Positions 1 through 16,801 of a DNA stretch of 20,958 nt are shown here, one piece after another; position 1 is the first letter of the stretch; the number at the start of each line of letters is the position of its first letter. The translations under genes were made by a program, and so were the position numbers. A model generated the notes under the pieces. The model made no database searches, was not told the DNA's origin, and saw only the letters and a list, made by a program, of their open reading frames with translations. Location: positions 43,476-64,433 of the forward strand of contig NW_003546627.1 of assembly GCF_000090795.2 (NCBI RefSeq), written 5' to 3'. This DNA comes from Amphimedon queenslandica (lineage: Eukaryota; Porifera; Demospongiae; Haplosclerida; Niphatidae).

Positions 1-277
1 CTAGTGGTTTTCTTTTCAGCCCTCGAGAGAACTTTCTCCTGGCCCGGCTACCCATCAGTCCCATTAACTGCTCATAGCTCATGTCCAATAGCTGGTCAAG
101 GTCGACACCACGGTAGGTGTACTTCCTGAACGTTCTCTTCTTCTTGAGAGCTGCGTGATCCTAAACAAAGAAAATAGATTGGTTTAAAGTATTTTCTAGC
201 CATTAGAGGACTGTTAGTAGCTGTGGATCAGAAGATGGAAGTGGATTGAAAGAAAGGAAGAAAGGACTCACCGCCAT
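1..277 (-). CDS. RPS15: 40S ribosomal protein S15 (uS19), 5' part only
   Basis: Component of the small ribosomal subunit. Two exons are visible on the minus strand: exon 1 at 272-277 (Met-Ala, donor gtgagt) and exon 2 from 160 down to the window edge (acceptor tttag). About 55 residues are readable, including [20 protein letters not shown] followed by DMSYEQLM and an Arg/Lys-rich [15 protein letters not shown] stretch. This is the conserved N-terminal part of eukaryotic RPS15, which usually has about 145 residues, so roughly 90 lie beyond the window. The tiny first exon ending after ATG GCG is seen as a GT-AG intron at 161-271. A CACGTG E-box lies 15 bp upstream of the ATG. The family call is firm; the true transcript start is not visible. 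Confidence 0.95.
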
Positions 278-568
278 CTTCAATCTTGTTACACGTGGGA
301 AAGAGGCCCTTCCCACTTATGCCGCCCCTCCTATTCTAGCTTTATATTTTAGTTTCTGAAGGTCTGTCTGCTTTTTTCTTCAAGAAATAGGCTCTTGATT
401 TGTTTCTCTTTATAAGCTAGGGTAAAAATGCCAATTTCTCCTTGTTTCTTTATATTTTTTTAATTCTATGTCAATAAAATTTCTGCCGCCGAAAAGCAGG
501 CGTGGCTCGATTTTGCAGACGAGCCCCTCCCATTTTCATTTTCCAGTTCGGGTGCTTCTTCAGGGGAA
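278..568. other. Intergenic region between RPS15 and the small ORF
   Basis: This holds the RPS15 promoter on the minus side. It also contains GC-richer patches, gccgcccctcc near 321 and ggcgtggctcg near 501, that resemble Sp/KLF-type GC or CACCC boxes. The rest is AT-rich with no ORF I would support. A similar ggcgtggct/cgtgact box recurs upstream of the aldo-keto reductase genes further right. Confidence 0.4.
292..297. promoter_or_regulatory. E-box CACGTG upstream of RPS15
   Basis: A palindromic CACGTG lies 14 intervening bases upstream of the RPS15 start codon. CACGTG is the canonical Myc/Max-type bHLH site, and Myc control of ribosome-biogenesis genes is known in animals. Function here is inferred from position and from the matching sites before MPHOSPH10. 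Confidence 0.4.
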
Positions 569-883
569 ATGGCTTTCTTTATCGACCAGAAAGCATCTGC
601 AGTACTTGACTTTCTCACTTCAATTGCCTATTTTATCATTGAATATGGTATTCCACTTGTCACACTGATCTTATTCATCATTTTTGTTCCAATGTTCTGC
701 TGCTTCGGATGCAAAGGCATAACCATGGGCCATAAGTGTCGTCTAGCTCAGACAAAGATCTCTACTATAGTTCATCATATTATTTTCTTTTTCCTGAAAA
801 AAGATGGTGATCAATTCATGGCTACACTTAACTTTCTCCTATTAATAATCTCGGCGCGGCAATCGACCACGCCTATAGAATGA
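569..883 (+). CDS. Hypothetical small, possibly membrane, protein (104 aa)
   Basis: I do not recognise this. The ATG has a good context (G at -3 and at +4). Residues about 12-45 form a strongly hydrophobic stretch (FLTSIAYFIIEYG, then LVTLILFIIFVPMFCC) that could be one long or two closely spaced membrane segments. It is followed by a Cys/Lys patch (CCFGCKGITMGHKC). The tail from about residue 65 is less convincing and may be intronic or untranslated. The ORF sits between RPS15 and MPHOSPH10, ends 57 bp before the MPHOSPH10 start, and its end approaches that gene's E-boxes. It could be a real small gene, the first exon of something spliced, or chance hydrophobic AT-rich DNA. Confidence 0.3.
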   Translation: MAFFIDQKASAVLDFLTSIAYFIIEYGIPLVTLILFIIFVPMFCCFGCKGITMGHKCRLAQTKISTIVHHIIFFFLKKDGDQFMATLNFLLLIISARQSTTPIE

Positions 884-886
884 TGC

Positions 887-902
887 CACGTGTGACCACG
901 TG
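887..902. promoter_or_regulatory. Paired E-boxes (two CACGTG) before MPHOSPH10
   Basis: CACGTG occurs at 887-892 and again at 897-902, ten bases apart (about one helical turn). The second ends 38 bp before the MPHOSPH10 ATG. The pair is seen directly; Myc/Max-type binding is inferred. A TATTTAAA at 923-930 is too close to the ATG to serve as its TATA box. Confidence 0.5.
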
Positions 903-940
903 TCCAAACTAAGCTCCAACTCTATTTAAAGCACAACAGC

Positions 941-3900
941 ATGTCTTTGAGTTCTTTGTCATCTTTACTTTCAAAGCAGCCAATTGAATTTATTTCCTCC
1001 AGTCCAGAGCTAAAAGAACTGTGTCTTTCGTCTCTTAAGGAATCTTTTGCTCAAGTTGTAGGGAGCGTAGAGTCTAGTGTCAAAGAGAGACCCTGTGTAC
1101 AGGAGCTTCACACTGAGGGATTTGGCCTTGTGGACATATGGGAACAATTAGAGTTAGTTAACGATCCGTTATTGAAGCATTTGAAGAAACACTTGAAGAC
1201 GAACGTCAACCATTTCCTGAGTGAAGTTGATGATAATAATAACAAGACAAGCGAAGCTGATGATATTAGGAGTGACAATGAAGAAATGATAGAGGAGGAG
1301 GAGGAGGAGGAGGAGCTACTTTCAGAAGATGAGGGAATAGAAGAAATGGATTCGGAAGATCCTGAATCAGATGTAGCCAGTGTCGGTGGAGAGGTGGGCG
1401 GAGACTCGGATCAATTCTTTGATTTAAACAAGATGGAGGAGTTTCTTAAAGAAGCTGAAAAAATGGACGAGGGTAAGACTTTTAACATGAAAAATTTAAT
1501 TTAAATTTAGAAATATTAAATACTGTTAATTGTCTATATTTTTGTGTTAAGAATTAAATTACACTATGCTCATTGTTCACACAGTGTTTATTGCAGTTGG
1601 TTACTTTCTTGTTTAGGATCAGATGAAGATGACATCGATTTGTTTGACAGTGACGCTGGAGAAGGAAGCAATGATGAAGAGGAACAAGAAGAAGAAGATG
1701 AAGATGCTAAACGCTCTCTCTACCAGTATTATGATGATTTCTTTGACCCTGCTCCATCATCAACCACAAAGACGCCTTCAGTGGATCAACCACTCTCCCT
1801 GCATCAGAAGAAACAAGAGAAAGTGTGTTACTAAGATTAGCGTATTTTATTATCCTGGTTTTCTCATATCGGGTCACTAATAATAATTATTGTGATAGAT
1901 ATAAATTAGCCTTTCAGCAATTATTGATTGAATACTGTAGGTCGGTGTATAGCTAGAAAATTTGATGAAGTAAAATTTTGGTGAGTTTGGCGAATGAAGA
2001 AAATTTTAGTCTCCAGTTTGAAAGGGCCTGTAGCAGCATGATCATGGTTAAAATTTTGCAAAAAAAATAGTTTTAGCCTCCTAACCTCTTTTAGAATCTA
2101 TTTGTCAAATTTTAATACTCCAAATTTTCCAACTACATGTATATGGTAGTTTATAATTATATATTTCGTTAGATGAAGTCCTACATAGCAAAACTTGAAG
2201 CTACTAACATTGCAGAGAAGCCGTGGCAGATGACAGGAGAGGTGACCTCCAAGGGACGAGGGGAGAACACATTACTGGAGGAGGATCTGATGTTTAAAGA
2301 TGCTTCAAGGCCAGCACCTGAGATCACTGAAGAAGTGACTCTTACTTTAGAAGAAATTATTAAACAAAGAATTAAAGACCAGGTACTAAAGATTAATAAT
2401 CGCATCCATGTAATAGTAGTCAATGTAATAGTAGCACGTTATAGTAACCAGTTATACTGAAATATGAGTGTCACTTAATGTTATCAGTGTATACTTTTAT
2501 CTTTTATCTTTTTAAATCTTTTATCGCTTACTTTTGTACAGTGTTCTCTTTCTTCAAATCTCTCCAGTTGCATTTCTTCCTTGTTATCAATTTGTATGAT
2601 ATACATTGTAGCTCATTATAGGATTAACTTACTGTATTTTATTATTATTATTGTATATGAAGGCATGGGATGATGTTATACGTAAGACGAAACCAAAAGA
2701 AAGACCTTTCAATTATAAAGTGTTTCAGCCACTGAATGAAGAGAAGAGCCAGTTGAGTTTAGCTGAAGTATATGAGCAGGAATACATTAAACAGACACAG
2801 GTACAGTGGTAATATAATGGAGTCTGTTAAGGTCTGTCTGTATAGGGAGAGAGAGAAGAGGAAGAGAATCCAAAGCATAAGGAGATTAGGGAACTGGTTA
2901 AGAAGCTATTCAATCAGTTGGACTCACTCTCTAACTATCACTTCACACCAACTATTGTAAGAATTAAGCTCATTCTTTGTACCTTCATCTCTTGTTGCAG
3001 GCTGAGCCTGAAGTGAAGTCAATCCCACTCTTACCCTCTATATCAATGGAGGAGGTTGCCCCCATCACTCATAGTGAGACTACACTGAGAGCACCAGAAG
3101 AGATTGAGGTAATGTACAACAATGCATGAGGAATGATAGTTCCAGTGCACTTATGCTGTGTAGGAAGTGTGGCCTAATTTTAAGTTTTAATGTGTGAAAT
3201 AAGTGTGATTTTTGTATTATTTACGCAACTTTAAAAATTCGTAAAATAATTAATTTTGATCTGAATCACTTCAAACTTTCTACACAACATAAGTACATGT
3301 ATATGCATCAGGAAAAATTGTAAAAATGGAGAATTTTCACCTAGTCATTTTTGACAAAATTTGGCTCGTAACCCAGTACAGGGACTTTGGCCTGATTTTT
3401 GAGCAACTTTAAAAATTTGTAAAAATTTTAATTTTGATCGGAATCAGTTTAAACTTTCTACATAACCTAAGTACATGTATATGCATCAGAAAAAATTATA
3501 AAAATGGAGAATTTTCACCTAGTCATTTTTGACAAAATTTGGCTCGTAACCCTGTACTATAGTACAGGGACTTTGGCCTGATTTTGGAGTAACTTACAAA
3601 ATTCATAAAATTCCAAATTTGATTGGAATCAGCTCAAACTTTCTGCACAACTTAAGTACATGTATATGTATCAGGAAACATTATAAAAATGGAGAATTCT
3701 CTAATTTTAATTTTCGATGAAATACCCTGTACTATATATAATATAGTACAGGTTCTTTAATAGGAACTGTAAAAGTATCAGAAAATTTAATAAAAAATGG
3801 GCTCTTCAGGTTTCTATACTGAAATTGTCTTCAAAAATGAATTACAGAAATATGTACTATTATTATTATTTCTTTTGTTAGACTCCCTCTCAAGTTGCCC

Positions 3901-4181
3901 CAGTTGGTGAGACAGAGAGAAGCAGTACTGATAAGAAAAGACAAAGGAGACACAAGAAGAAGAGGCAACATGCCATTGCTCTTAGCAAAGAAAAGAAGAA
4001 AGCATTGAAGGCTCTCTCTGTTAAACTTAAGAAAACGTCGGCCACAAGATCCTCGAACCGATTCTTTGCGGGTTTGGAGAAGGAAGCCAAGGTGTCATTA
4101 AAGAAGGAGAAATCGAAATTAACTAATAAACTGATAAATTTGGGCAATACAACACACACTAGCTCTGGTTTAAAACTCTAA
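941..4181 (+). CDS. MPHOSPH10: U3 small nucleolar ribonucleoprotein MPP10
   Basis: Nucleolar scaffold of the U3 snoRNP/SSU processome, needed for 18S pre-rRNA processing, where it acts with IMP3 and IMP4. Seven exons join in frame: 941-1472, 1617-1822, 2173-2382, 2663-2800, 2846-2956, 3001-3108, 3882-4181, giving about 534 residues (human about 680). Family landmarks in order are [16 protein letters not shown] near residue 65, acidic runs including [83 protein letters not shown] and [11 protein letters not shown] basic tail with [13 protein letters not shown] follows, and the protein ends GLKL (human ends HKLKL). The exon 2/3 junction restores the conserved [14 protein letters not shown]. The middle acidic part is shorter than in vertebrates. 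The last stop is 54 bp from the convergent AKR copy A. Confidence 0.95.
1946..2145. repeat. Possible MITE-like inverted repeat in MPHOSPH10 intron 2
   Basis: The left part (about 1946-1980, containing gctagaaaatttgatgaag) matches, imperfectly and over roughly 35 bases, the reverse complement of the right part (about 2103-2140, read as gttggaaaatttggagta). The interior is rich in AAAATTTT runs, typical of short non-coding foldback elements. I could not define a target-site duplication, so element identity and ends are tentative. Confidence 0.35.
3550..3569. repeat. Perfect 20-bp palindrome
   Basis: The sequence ccctgtactatagtacaggg equals its own reverse complement over all 20 bases. It sits at the junction between repeat copies 2 and 3 in MPHOSPH10 intron 6. 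The equivalent point of the previous junction (near 3373) has only the right arm, cagtacaggg. Confidence 0.9.
3726..3752. repeat. Hairpin with 12-bp perfect arms and 3-base loop
   Basis: Arms cctgtactatat and atatagtacagg are exact reverse complements around a three-base loop. It is a longer version of the palindrome at 3550-3569 and closes the third copy of the intronic repeat. Confidence 0.9.
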
Positions 4182-4235
4182 AATTATACTAAAGACACTA
4201 GTTGTCTCTTGCAATAAGAATAATACTAATAGTTT

Positions 4236-5752
<1,517 letters not shown>

Positions 5753-5767
5753 AGCTCTTCTTTATTC

Positions 5768-5814
5768 TTTGCTGCAAAGAAAAGGGTGTGGCTGATTTTT
5801 TAGCCTAGCCCATG
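5768..5814 (-). promoter_or_regulatory. Conserved promoter block of AKR copy A
   Basis: Read on the minus strand this contains gggctaggcta, cagccacaccc and a pyrimidine-rich ttctttgcagcaaa, about 15 bp upstream of the start codon. Recognisable versions lie upstream of copy B (7721-7762), C (9383-9425), D (11160-11198) and E (12809-12840). The ccacacc core resembles a KLF/Sp CACCC box; binding is inferred. Confidence 0.45.
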
Positions 5815-5926
5815 AATTTTTTACATTCTTTCTATAGTAGATAGTCTATTAACTAAAATCAAACTAATGAGTGACATTATCTAGTTGTCCTTTTAATTAC
5901 AGCAACAATAATAATACTAGTAGTTA

Positions 5927-7695
<1,769 letters not shown>

Positions 7696-7871
7696 GGCTC
7701 TTTCAAACTCGTTTTTCTTTTTTGCTGCAAAAAAGGGTGTGGCTAATTTTTAGCCTAGCCCATTAATATTAACATTCTTTCTATAGTAGTCTATTAACTA
7801 AAATCATACTAAAGCAGAGTGACACTATCTAGTTGTCCTTTTAATAATTGCAATAGTAATACTAATAGTTA

Positions 7872-9357
<1,486 letters not shown>

Positions 9358-9540
9358 ACTCGTGTCTTTGTTTTTGGCAGTTTTTGCTGCGAAGAAAAGG
9401 CGTGACTAATTTTTAACCCAGCCCCATAGACTATAGATCTAGATAAATCTGAAAAATTAACTAAAATCATACTAAACCTTATGCATAGGCTCCTGACTAA
9501 GTAAACACACTAGTAGCAAAAGTTAATAATACTAATAGTT

Positions 9541-11118
<1,578 letters not shown>

Positions 11119-11289
11119 AGCTCAGTCTTATAACTCTTGTCTTTCTAAAATTTGTCTTTTTTGCTGCAAAGAAGAAGGTGTGGCTGATTTGCCTAGCTTT
11201 ACATTCCTCCTATAGTATTAACTAAAATCATACTAAACACACTAAAGTTATCTTTTTAATAATTGCAATAATAATAATACTAATAGTTT

Positions 11290-12795
<1,506 letters not shown>

Positions 12796-12890
12796 AACTC
12801 TTTTCTTTTTTGCTGCAAAGAAGAAGGTGTGGCTGGTTATAAATGTAATTAATTTAAATTTAACTTTTCCTTTTGTTATGGCGACTTTAA
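12796..12890. promoter_or_regulatory. Bidirectional promoter region, AKR E / Golgi-like gene
   Basis: Only 95 bp separate the two divergent start codons. The segment holds the array's CACCC-type block (12809-12840), a TATAAAT at 12838-12844 in the plus direction, about 50 bp before the plus-strand ATG, and an AT-rich stretch. An upstream ATG at 12878 opens an eight-codon uORF ending at 12901, overlapping the main start at 12891 in another frame. Confidence 0.6.
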
Positions 12891-13980
12891 ATGGCGACTG
12901 AAGGCGAAGGACGTTCAAAAATGGGTCGCAACAACAGTTCCTACATCATTTACATTATATTGGCGGTGATACTAGTCACCCTACTCTATTTCTCGTGGTC
13001 CCTCAACACGCAAGTAAAAGGCGCCAGGGCAGAGAAGAGATCTTTAGAATCGGAGCTAAGTCGTAACGAGGGAGAGAACAACAAGCTCAAATCCCAACTG
13101 CAAACCCTTAACGAAGAGATACAGAGTCTAACAAGACACAAAACTGCTCTTGAAAATGAGAAAGAGAAGTTATCGACAGAATTGAATGAGGCTAAGGCTT
13201 CAATAGTAAGTGGGTGTGGTCGTGAACATTATAAAACTTTATCATTTTTCATTTGAAGGTTTCTGATAGTAATAAGCTAACGGAGTCAAAGTCGACCATT
13301 GAAAACCTTCAGCAAAAACTGGAGGAAAAATCAGGTGAGAGTTTATGGGTATTCAAAATGATTTGTAGCAAGGAATTATATTTGCGATTGGCCGTCCTGT
13401 GAAGAAATTGTCAATATAAATTTTGGCCAATTGCTTTGCTCAGATAAATTCACCAAATAATTATTAACTCTTGTCAATAAATGATCTATTTTTGATATCT
13501 GGTTTCTCTCATCCTAGACGAACTGACTAAAGTGACGCAAGAGAAAGACTCAGAATTGTAAGTAAAAGTAAATCACTTAGAAATGAAACCACTTCCAGTT
13601 GGCATACCATATACATACGTGTATGTATAGTATGTAATAGTATGTACATGTACATGTACATGTACATACATGTATATATGACACATGTACATGTACAGGT
13701 ACATACATGTACATACGTACATACATGTGTACATGTACATGTACATGCATACTTGTATACATGAATGTATCAGGAATTTCTGTAATCTTAAGACTTTGGC
13801 CCAATACTCTTAAAGTACACTGCATACATGTACATGGGAGTGTTATGAAAATATTGTTCAAAAAAAAAACTTTAAATATAATTATCCTGTTTTTATTTAC
13901 TTGAATTGAAAATAGCAAACGTGTTTATTTGTTCGTGTGTGTGTGTGTGCGTGCGTGCGTGTGTGTGTGTGTGTGTGTGC

Positions 13981-14012
<32 letters not shown>

Positions 14013-16540
14013 ACATGCACACACGTGAGTGTGATGGTGTTTATGTTTACAGCTATGAATGTTACTATGTGTTACTAATTAGTTTGCATAATTGAATCTT
14101 TGTTACATAGAATCCTTGTAATCCTATTGTAGTATTATATTAATATGGGTTCCCAATTCCCCTACAGTCACACCACTTATGGTTTTGCATTAGTAGTAGT
14201 ACTATCACTTTATAATTGATGTAGTTTTATATGACAATTTTAGAATTTCGGACTACATGTATTTAATTGTTTTGGCTAATGATGAATGTCAAATTTGAAA
14301 GCAACTTCATGTACAATGTAAATTTCCCGATTCATTAAGTTTGTTTAAACTACTCTGTTTATCTTACTTTGATGTACATGTATAAAGCATTGAGTTTAAA
14401 TACAAAATGGCTGCCCCTAATGTAGTTCACTAGATTCGTGTATAATTTATAATACCTAGCTGTATTAGCACACTACCCACCCACCATTACAGTTGTAATT
14501 AATGGTTACTTTTATTATGGCTACTTTTATTATGGCTACTTTTATTATGGCTTTACGTATGTACATGTATATGTATTATTTACAATTCTTGGAAGTGGCA
14601 GCTTGGCAGCTTATTACAAGTATTATTCATAGTATTAATGCATTACTCTTCATTTGAGTGTACTATGACTGATCCACCCTACCTCTCTCTTGTAATGTAT
14701 ACTACGTCTTCCTTTAATCTTCTTTCAGGGACAAATGTGAAAAAGCTAAGGAAGCATGTGAAGATCAGAAAGAGAGTAAGTGCTACGCTTGTAAGCACGT
14801 ACTACTATCAATTAAAATGCTAATAATTATTATAATAATGATACTGTTTATAATACAAATCTACAAAAATATGTGTACGTTGTTCACTCATGTACTATAA
14901 TGCATGTTGTAGAAATGTATACCTTTCCCCTTCTTCCTCTTTCATCTCTGGTCTTCCCTTTTCCCTCTCCTTTTGGACTCTCTCTTTTCTTCCTTCTCTC
15001 TCTTTTCTTCTCTCTCTCCTTTTCCTCCCTCCTCTCTCTCTCCCCTCCCTCCCTCTCTCTCCCTTTCCTCCCTCCCTCCCTCTCTCTCTCTCTTTAGAAT
15101 TGAGTACGTGTGAGACAAATCATGAGGCAGTCCAAACGGAGCTAGCAACATTGAAGAGAAAGTTTCAGACACAAGGTGTTGACAGGCAATCTCTGTTATC
15201 CCAGTTTAATTCTGTTTCAGAAGACCTCAAAGCTGCTCAAAGACAATTACAGGAATGTCGCTCGCTTTTAACATCCCAGCACTCCAACCCTCGTGATTCT
15301 CAAACAGATGTTAAATACCGGAATACTCTTGATCACGGTGAGAGTAAGCATCCAAATACTCTGACTCACGTCCAGAAGAACGATGAGAAGCATAACGATA
15401 ATGACATTCAGTATGATCATCAGTCTGATGCCAATAACAATAATAATAATAATCAAGATGAGCACAGGGCAGATGCTGGTAAAGATGGTGGGGACGAGGG
15501 TGGGAAGAAACCAGGAGACTTGCCTCATGAAGACGGGGACGATGGACAGGGCGGGCCTCCGATGCTGGGGGTGGGCGGAGATGAAGAGAGACAGGGGGGA
15601 ATGCCTCAAAACCCGGACCTGGTATTGGGTATCAATCAACCTGGTCATCATCTTGATAAAGGGAATAGTGATGAGGGGCCACAGCTGAGGGGAAATGATA
15701 AAGTACCTGATTATCAATCGGATAATGATGGAGGTAACCAGTGTCACCCTCCCTCTCTCTTTAATTCTACTTCACCTTCTTTCCTCTTTGCATGCATTTT
15801 ATTTATTTACATTTGTACTTTATTTTATTTTATTTATTTATTTAGGTAACAAAGATGGTGAAGCAGATACCGCTGGCGCTAAAGACAGTGAAGGTGATGC
15901 TAAAGAAGGAGACGGAGGAGGTAACAAAGACACAAACGGCGACACAGCGGACAATAAAGACAACGACGGAGCCGATCACGCCGGAGACTCAGATGCCAAA
16001 GATGGAGACGACCAACAGAATAAGGATCCCAATAAAGATAGTGAGGACGATGGAGCTGTCCCAAATAAGAGTGACCCTCTTGAAACTGATCACGACGGCG
16101 GTAGAGACGATTTGGATCATCTCGCTGATCTCGTTGCTCAAGACAAGAAGGCTCAAGTAGACGAGGGAGAGGATAAGAAGGAGGAACATGGAGCGTTGAA
16201 ACGGGATCTTGATGACGTAATGCCTCACCATCTGGACGAGAATGGTATCCAAAGACCAAACTTTAATCCGGTCGAAGGAGATGAGAAATCGAAAGAGGAC
16301 GAGATCAGGTCTTTGTTCAAGCATAATATCGATAATCCTAACTTTGATCAGAAGCTCCAGGATATTCTATCCCGTAACGGCCATCGAGAAGGTCCCGATA
16401 ATTTTAGGATGTCGAGGAACGGTTTCGACGAGAACCAGTTGGAGCAACCGTTTCGTAATCGTGACGAAGCCATCGAGAGGATGAGAGAGTTTGCCGGAGA
16501 TAGAGTGAGGAGAAGGCCGAATCGTCGTGGAGATTTTTGA
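12891..16540 (+). CDS. Type II membrane coiled-coil protein, GOLM1/GOLIM4-like
   Basis: Six exons join in frame: 12891-13205, 13259-13334, 13518-13557, 14729-14775, 15098-15733, 15846-16540; about 602 residues. A short N-terminus with RSKMGR is followed by one membrane segment (about residues 18-36, YIIYIILAVILVTLLYFSW) without a cleavage site. Then comes a heptad-rich coiled coil to about residue 220 (ELSRNEGENNKLKSQLQTL, LKAAQRQLQECRSLL), then a long acidic Asp/Asn/Gly/Lys-rich region. The last 80 residues are less repetitive (EIRSLFKHNIDNPNFDQKL, RDEAIERMREFAGDRVRRR). Order and topology match the Golgi cis-cisterna proteins GOLM1/GOLM2 and GOLIM4; sequence identity is too low by eye to decide between them. 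Exons 3 and 4 (40 and 47 bases) are small but keep phase. Confidence 0.8.
13600..13755. repeat. Palindromic TACATG-type microsatellite
   Basis: Repeated tacatg/catgta units, largely self-complementary, in intron 3 of the Golgi-like gene. Open frames on both strands here (Met/Tyr/Val/His-rich) are by-products of the repeat. Confidence 0.85.
13934..14012. repeat. GT dinucleotide microsatellite
   Basis: About 80 bases of gt with occasional gc interruptions in intron 3 of the Golgi-like gene, a potential Z-DNA-forming tract. Confidence 0.95.
14508..14552. repeat. Three tandem copies of a 15-bp unit
   Basis: The unit acttttattatggct is repeated exactly three times in the same long intron. No function is evident. 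Confidence 0.9.
14922..15097. repeat. Long CT-rich polypyrimidine tract abutting exon 5
   Basis: About 175 bases of almost pure C/T, ending in ctctctttag at the 3' splice site of exon 5 of the Golgi-like gene. It is an extreme polypyrimidine tract and, because it is a long homopurine/homopyrimidine run with mirror-like blocks, could adopt triplex DNA. Intron 4 (14776-15097) otherwise shows nothing. Confidence 0.85.
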
Positions 16541-16801
16541 GGGCATCATGTTAAGAAACAGAATATGCATACAGAGAGGGAGAGAGGGAGGAGTATATAT
16601 ATCTTTCCACTTTTCATTTTTTGATTATTAATATTTACTACACGCTACAAATTACTGTACTACTAACTGTTAGTTTAAAAGTGAGACTCGTAATTTTATT
16701 ATGAAAATACAATTATCGTGTACTCCAGCAGAAAACTAGCAGAGGATTATTTTTTAATAAGAACAGCTCATAAATGGATAAAATGTAACAATTAGACAAA
16801 T
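16541..16801. other. Convergent 3' intergenic region
   Basis: It separates the stop codons of the Golgi-like gene and gluconokinase. On the minus strand an AATAAA lies at 16695-16700, 101 bp after the gluconokinase stop, and is a candidate polyadenylation signal. No clear plus-strand AATAAA is seen for the Golgi-like gene. There is a short gagaggga purine run near 16574. Confidence 0.5.

Larger units (their letters stand above)
3225..3770. repeat. Tandem repeat of about 178-186 bp in MPHOSPH10 intron 6
   Basis: Three successive diverged copies begin near 3225, 3403 and 3589. Each carries the same ordered blocks: gcaactttaaaaatt, ttttgatcggaatcag, aactttctacacaa, taagtacatgtatatgcatc and atggagaattt. 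Offsets between equivalent points are 178 and 186 bases. A weaker partial unit may start near 3171 (ggcctaatttt). The repeat explains why this intron is 773 bp while most introns here are below 100 bp. Copy junctions carry the palindromes listed separately. Confidence 0.8.

Noticed and set aside
161-271. Intronic snoRNA in the RPS15 first intron
   Set aside because: No C box (RTGATGA) with D box (CTGA) pair or H/ACA hairpin signature is visible, and only 111 bp are available.
468-668. 66-residue plus-strand ORF overlapping the small membrane ORF
   Set aside because: Low-complexity Ser/Leu composition, different frame from the better candidate at 569, no family motif.
2181-2423. 80-residue minus-strand ORF
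   Set aside because: Antisense to MPHOSPH10 exon 3, which encodes the strongly conserved KPWQMTGEV region.
3225-3770. CRISPR-like array
   Set aside because: Units are 178-186 bp diverged direct repeats without short identical repeats and unique spacers, inside an animal intron.
13577-13918. 113-residue minus-strand ORF rich in Val/His/Cys/Met/Tyr
   Set aside because: It is translated from the TACATG palindromic microsatellite.
14022-14027. Additional CACGTG as an E-box
   Set aside because: It arises at the edge of a GT/CA repeat deep in an intron, far from any start codon.
14890-15097. Apparent N-terminal extension with Leu/Ser/Pro/Phe runs before exon 5 of the Golgi-like gene
   Set aside because: It is the intronic CT tract in frame with the exon; the acceptor ctctctttag and phase-compatible upstream exons show it is intron.
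15268-15747. 159-residue minus-strand ORF rich in Ile
   Set aside because: Antisense shadow of the Asp/Asn-rich acidic tail of the Golgi-like gene.
15695-15845. Hydrophobic stretch suggesting a second membrane segment in the Golgi-like gene
   Set aside because: It lies in intron 5 (donor gtaacc at 15734, acceptor tttag at 15845); the joined exons stay in frame.
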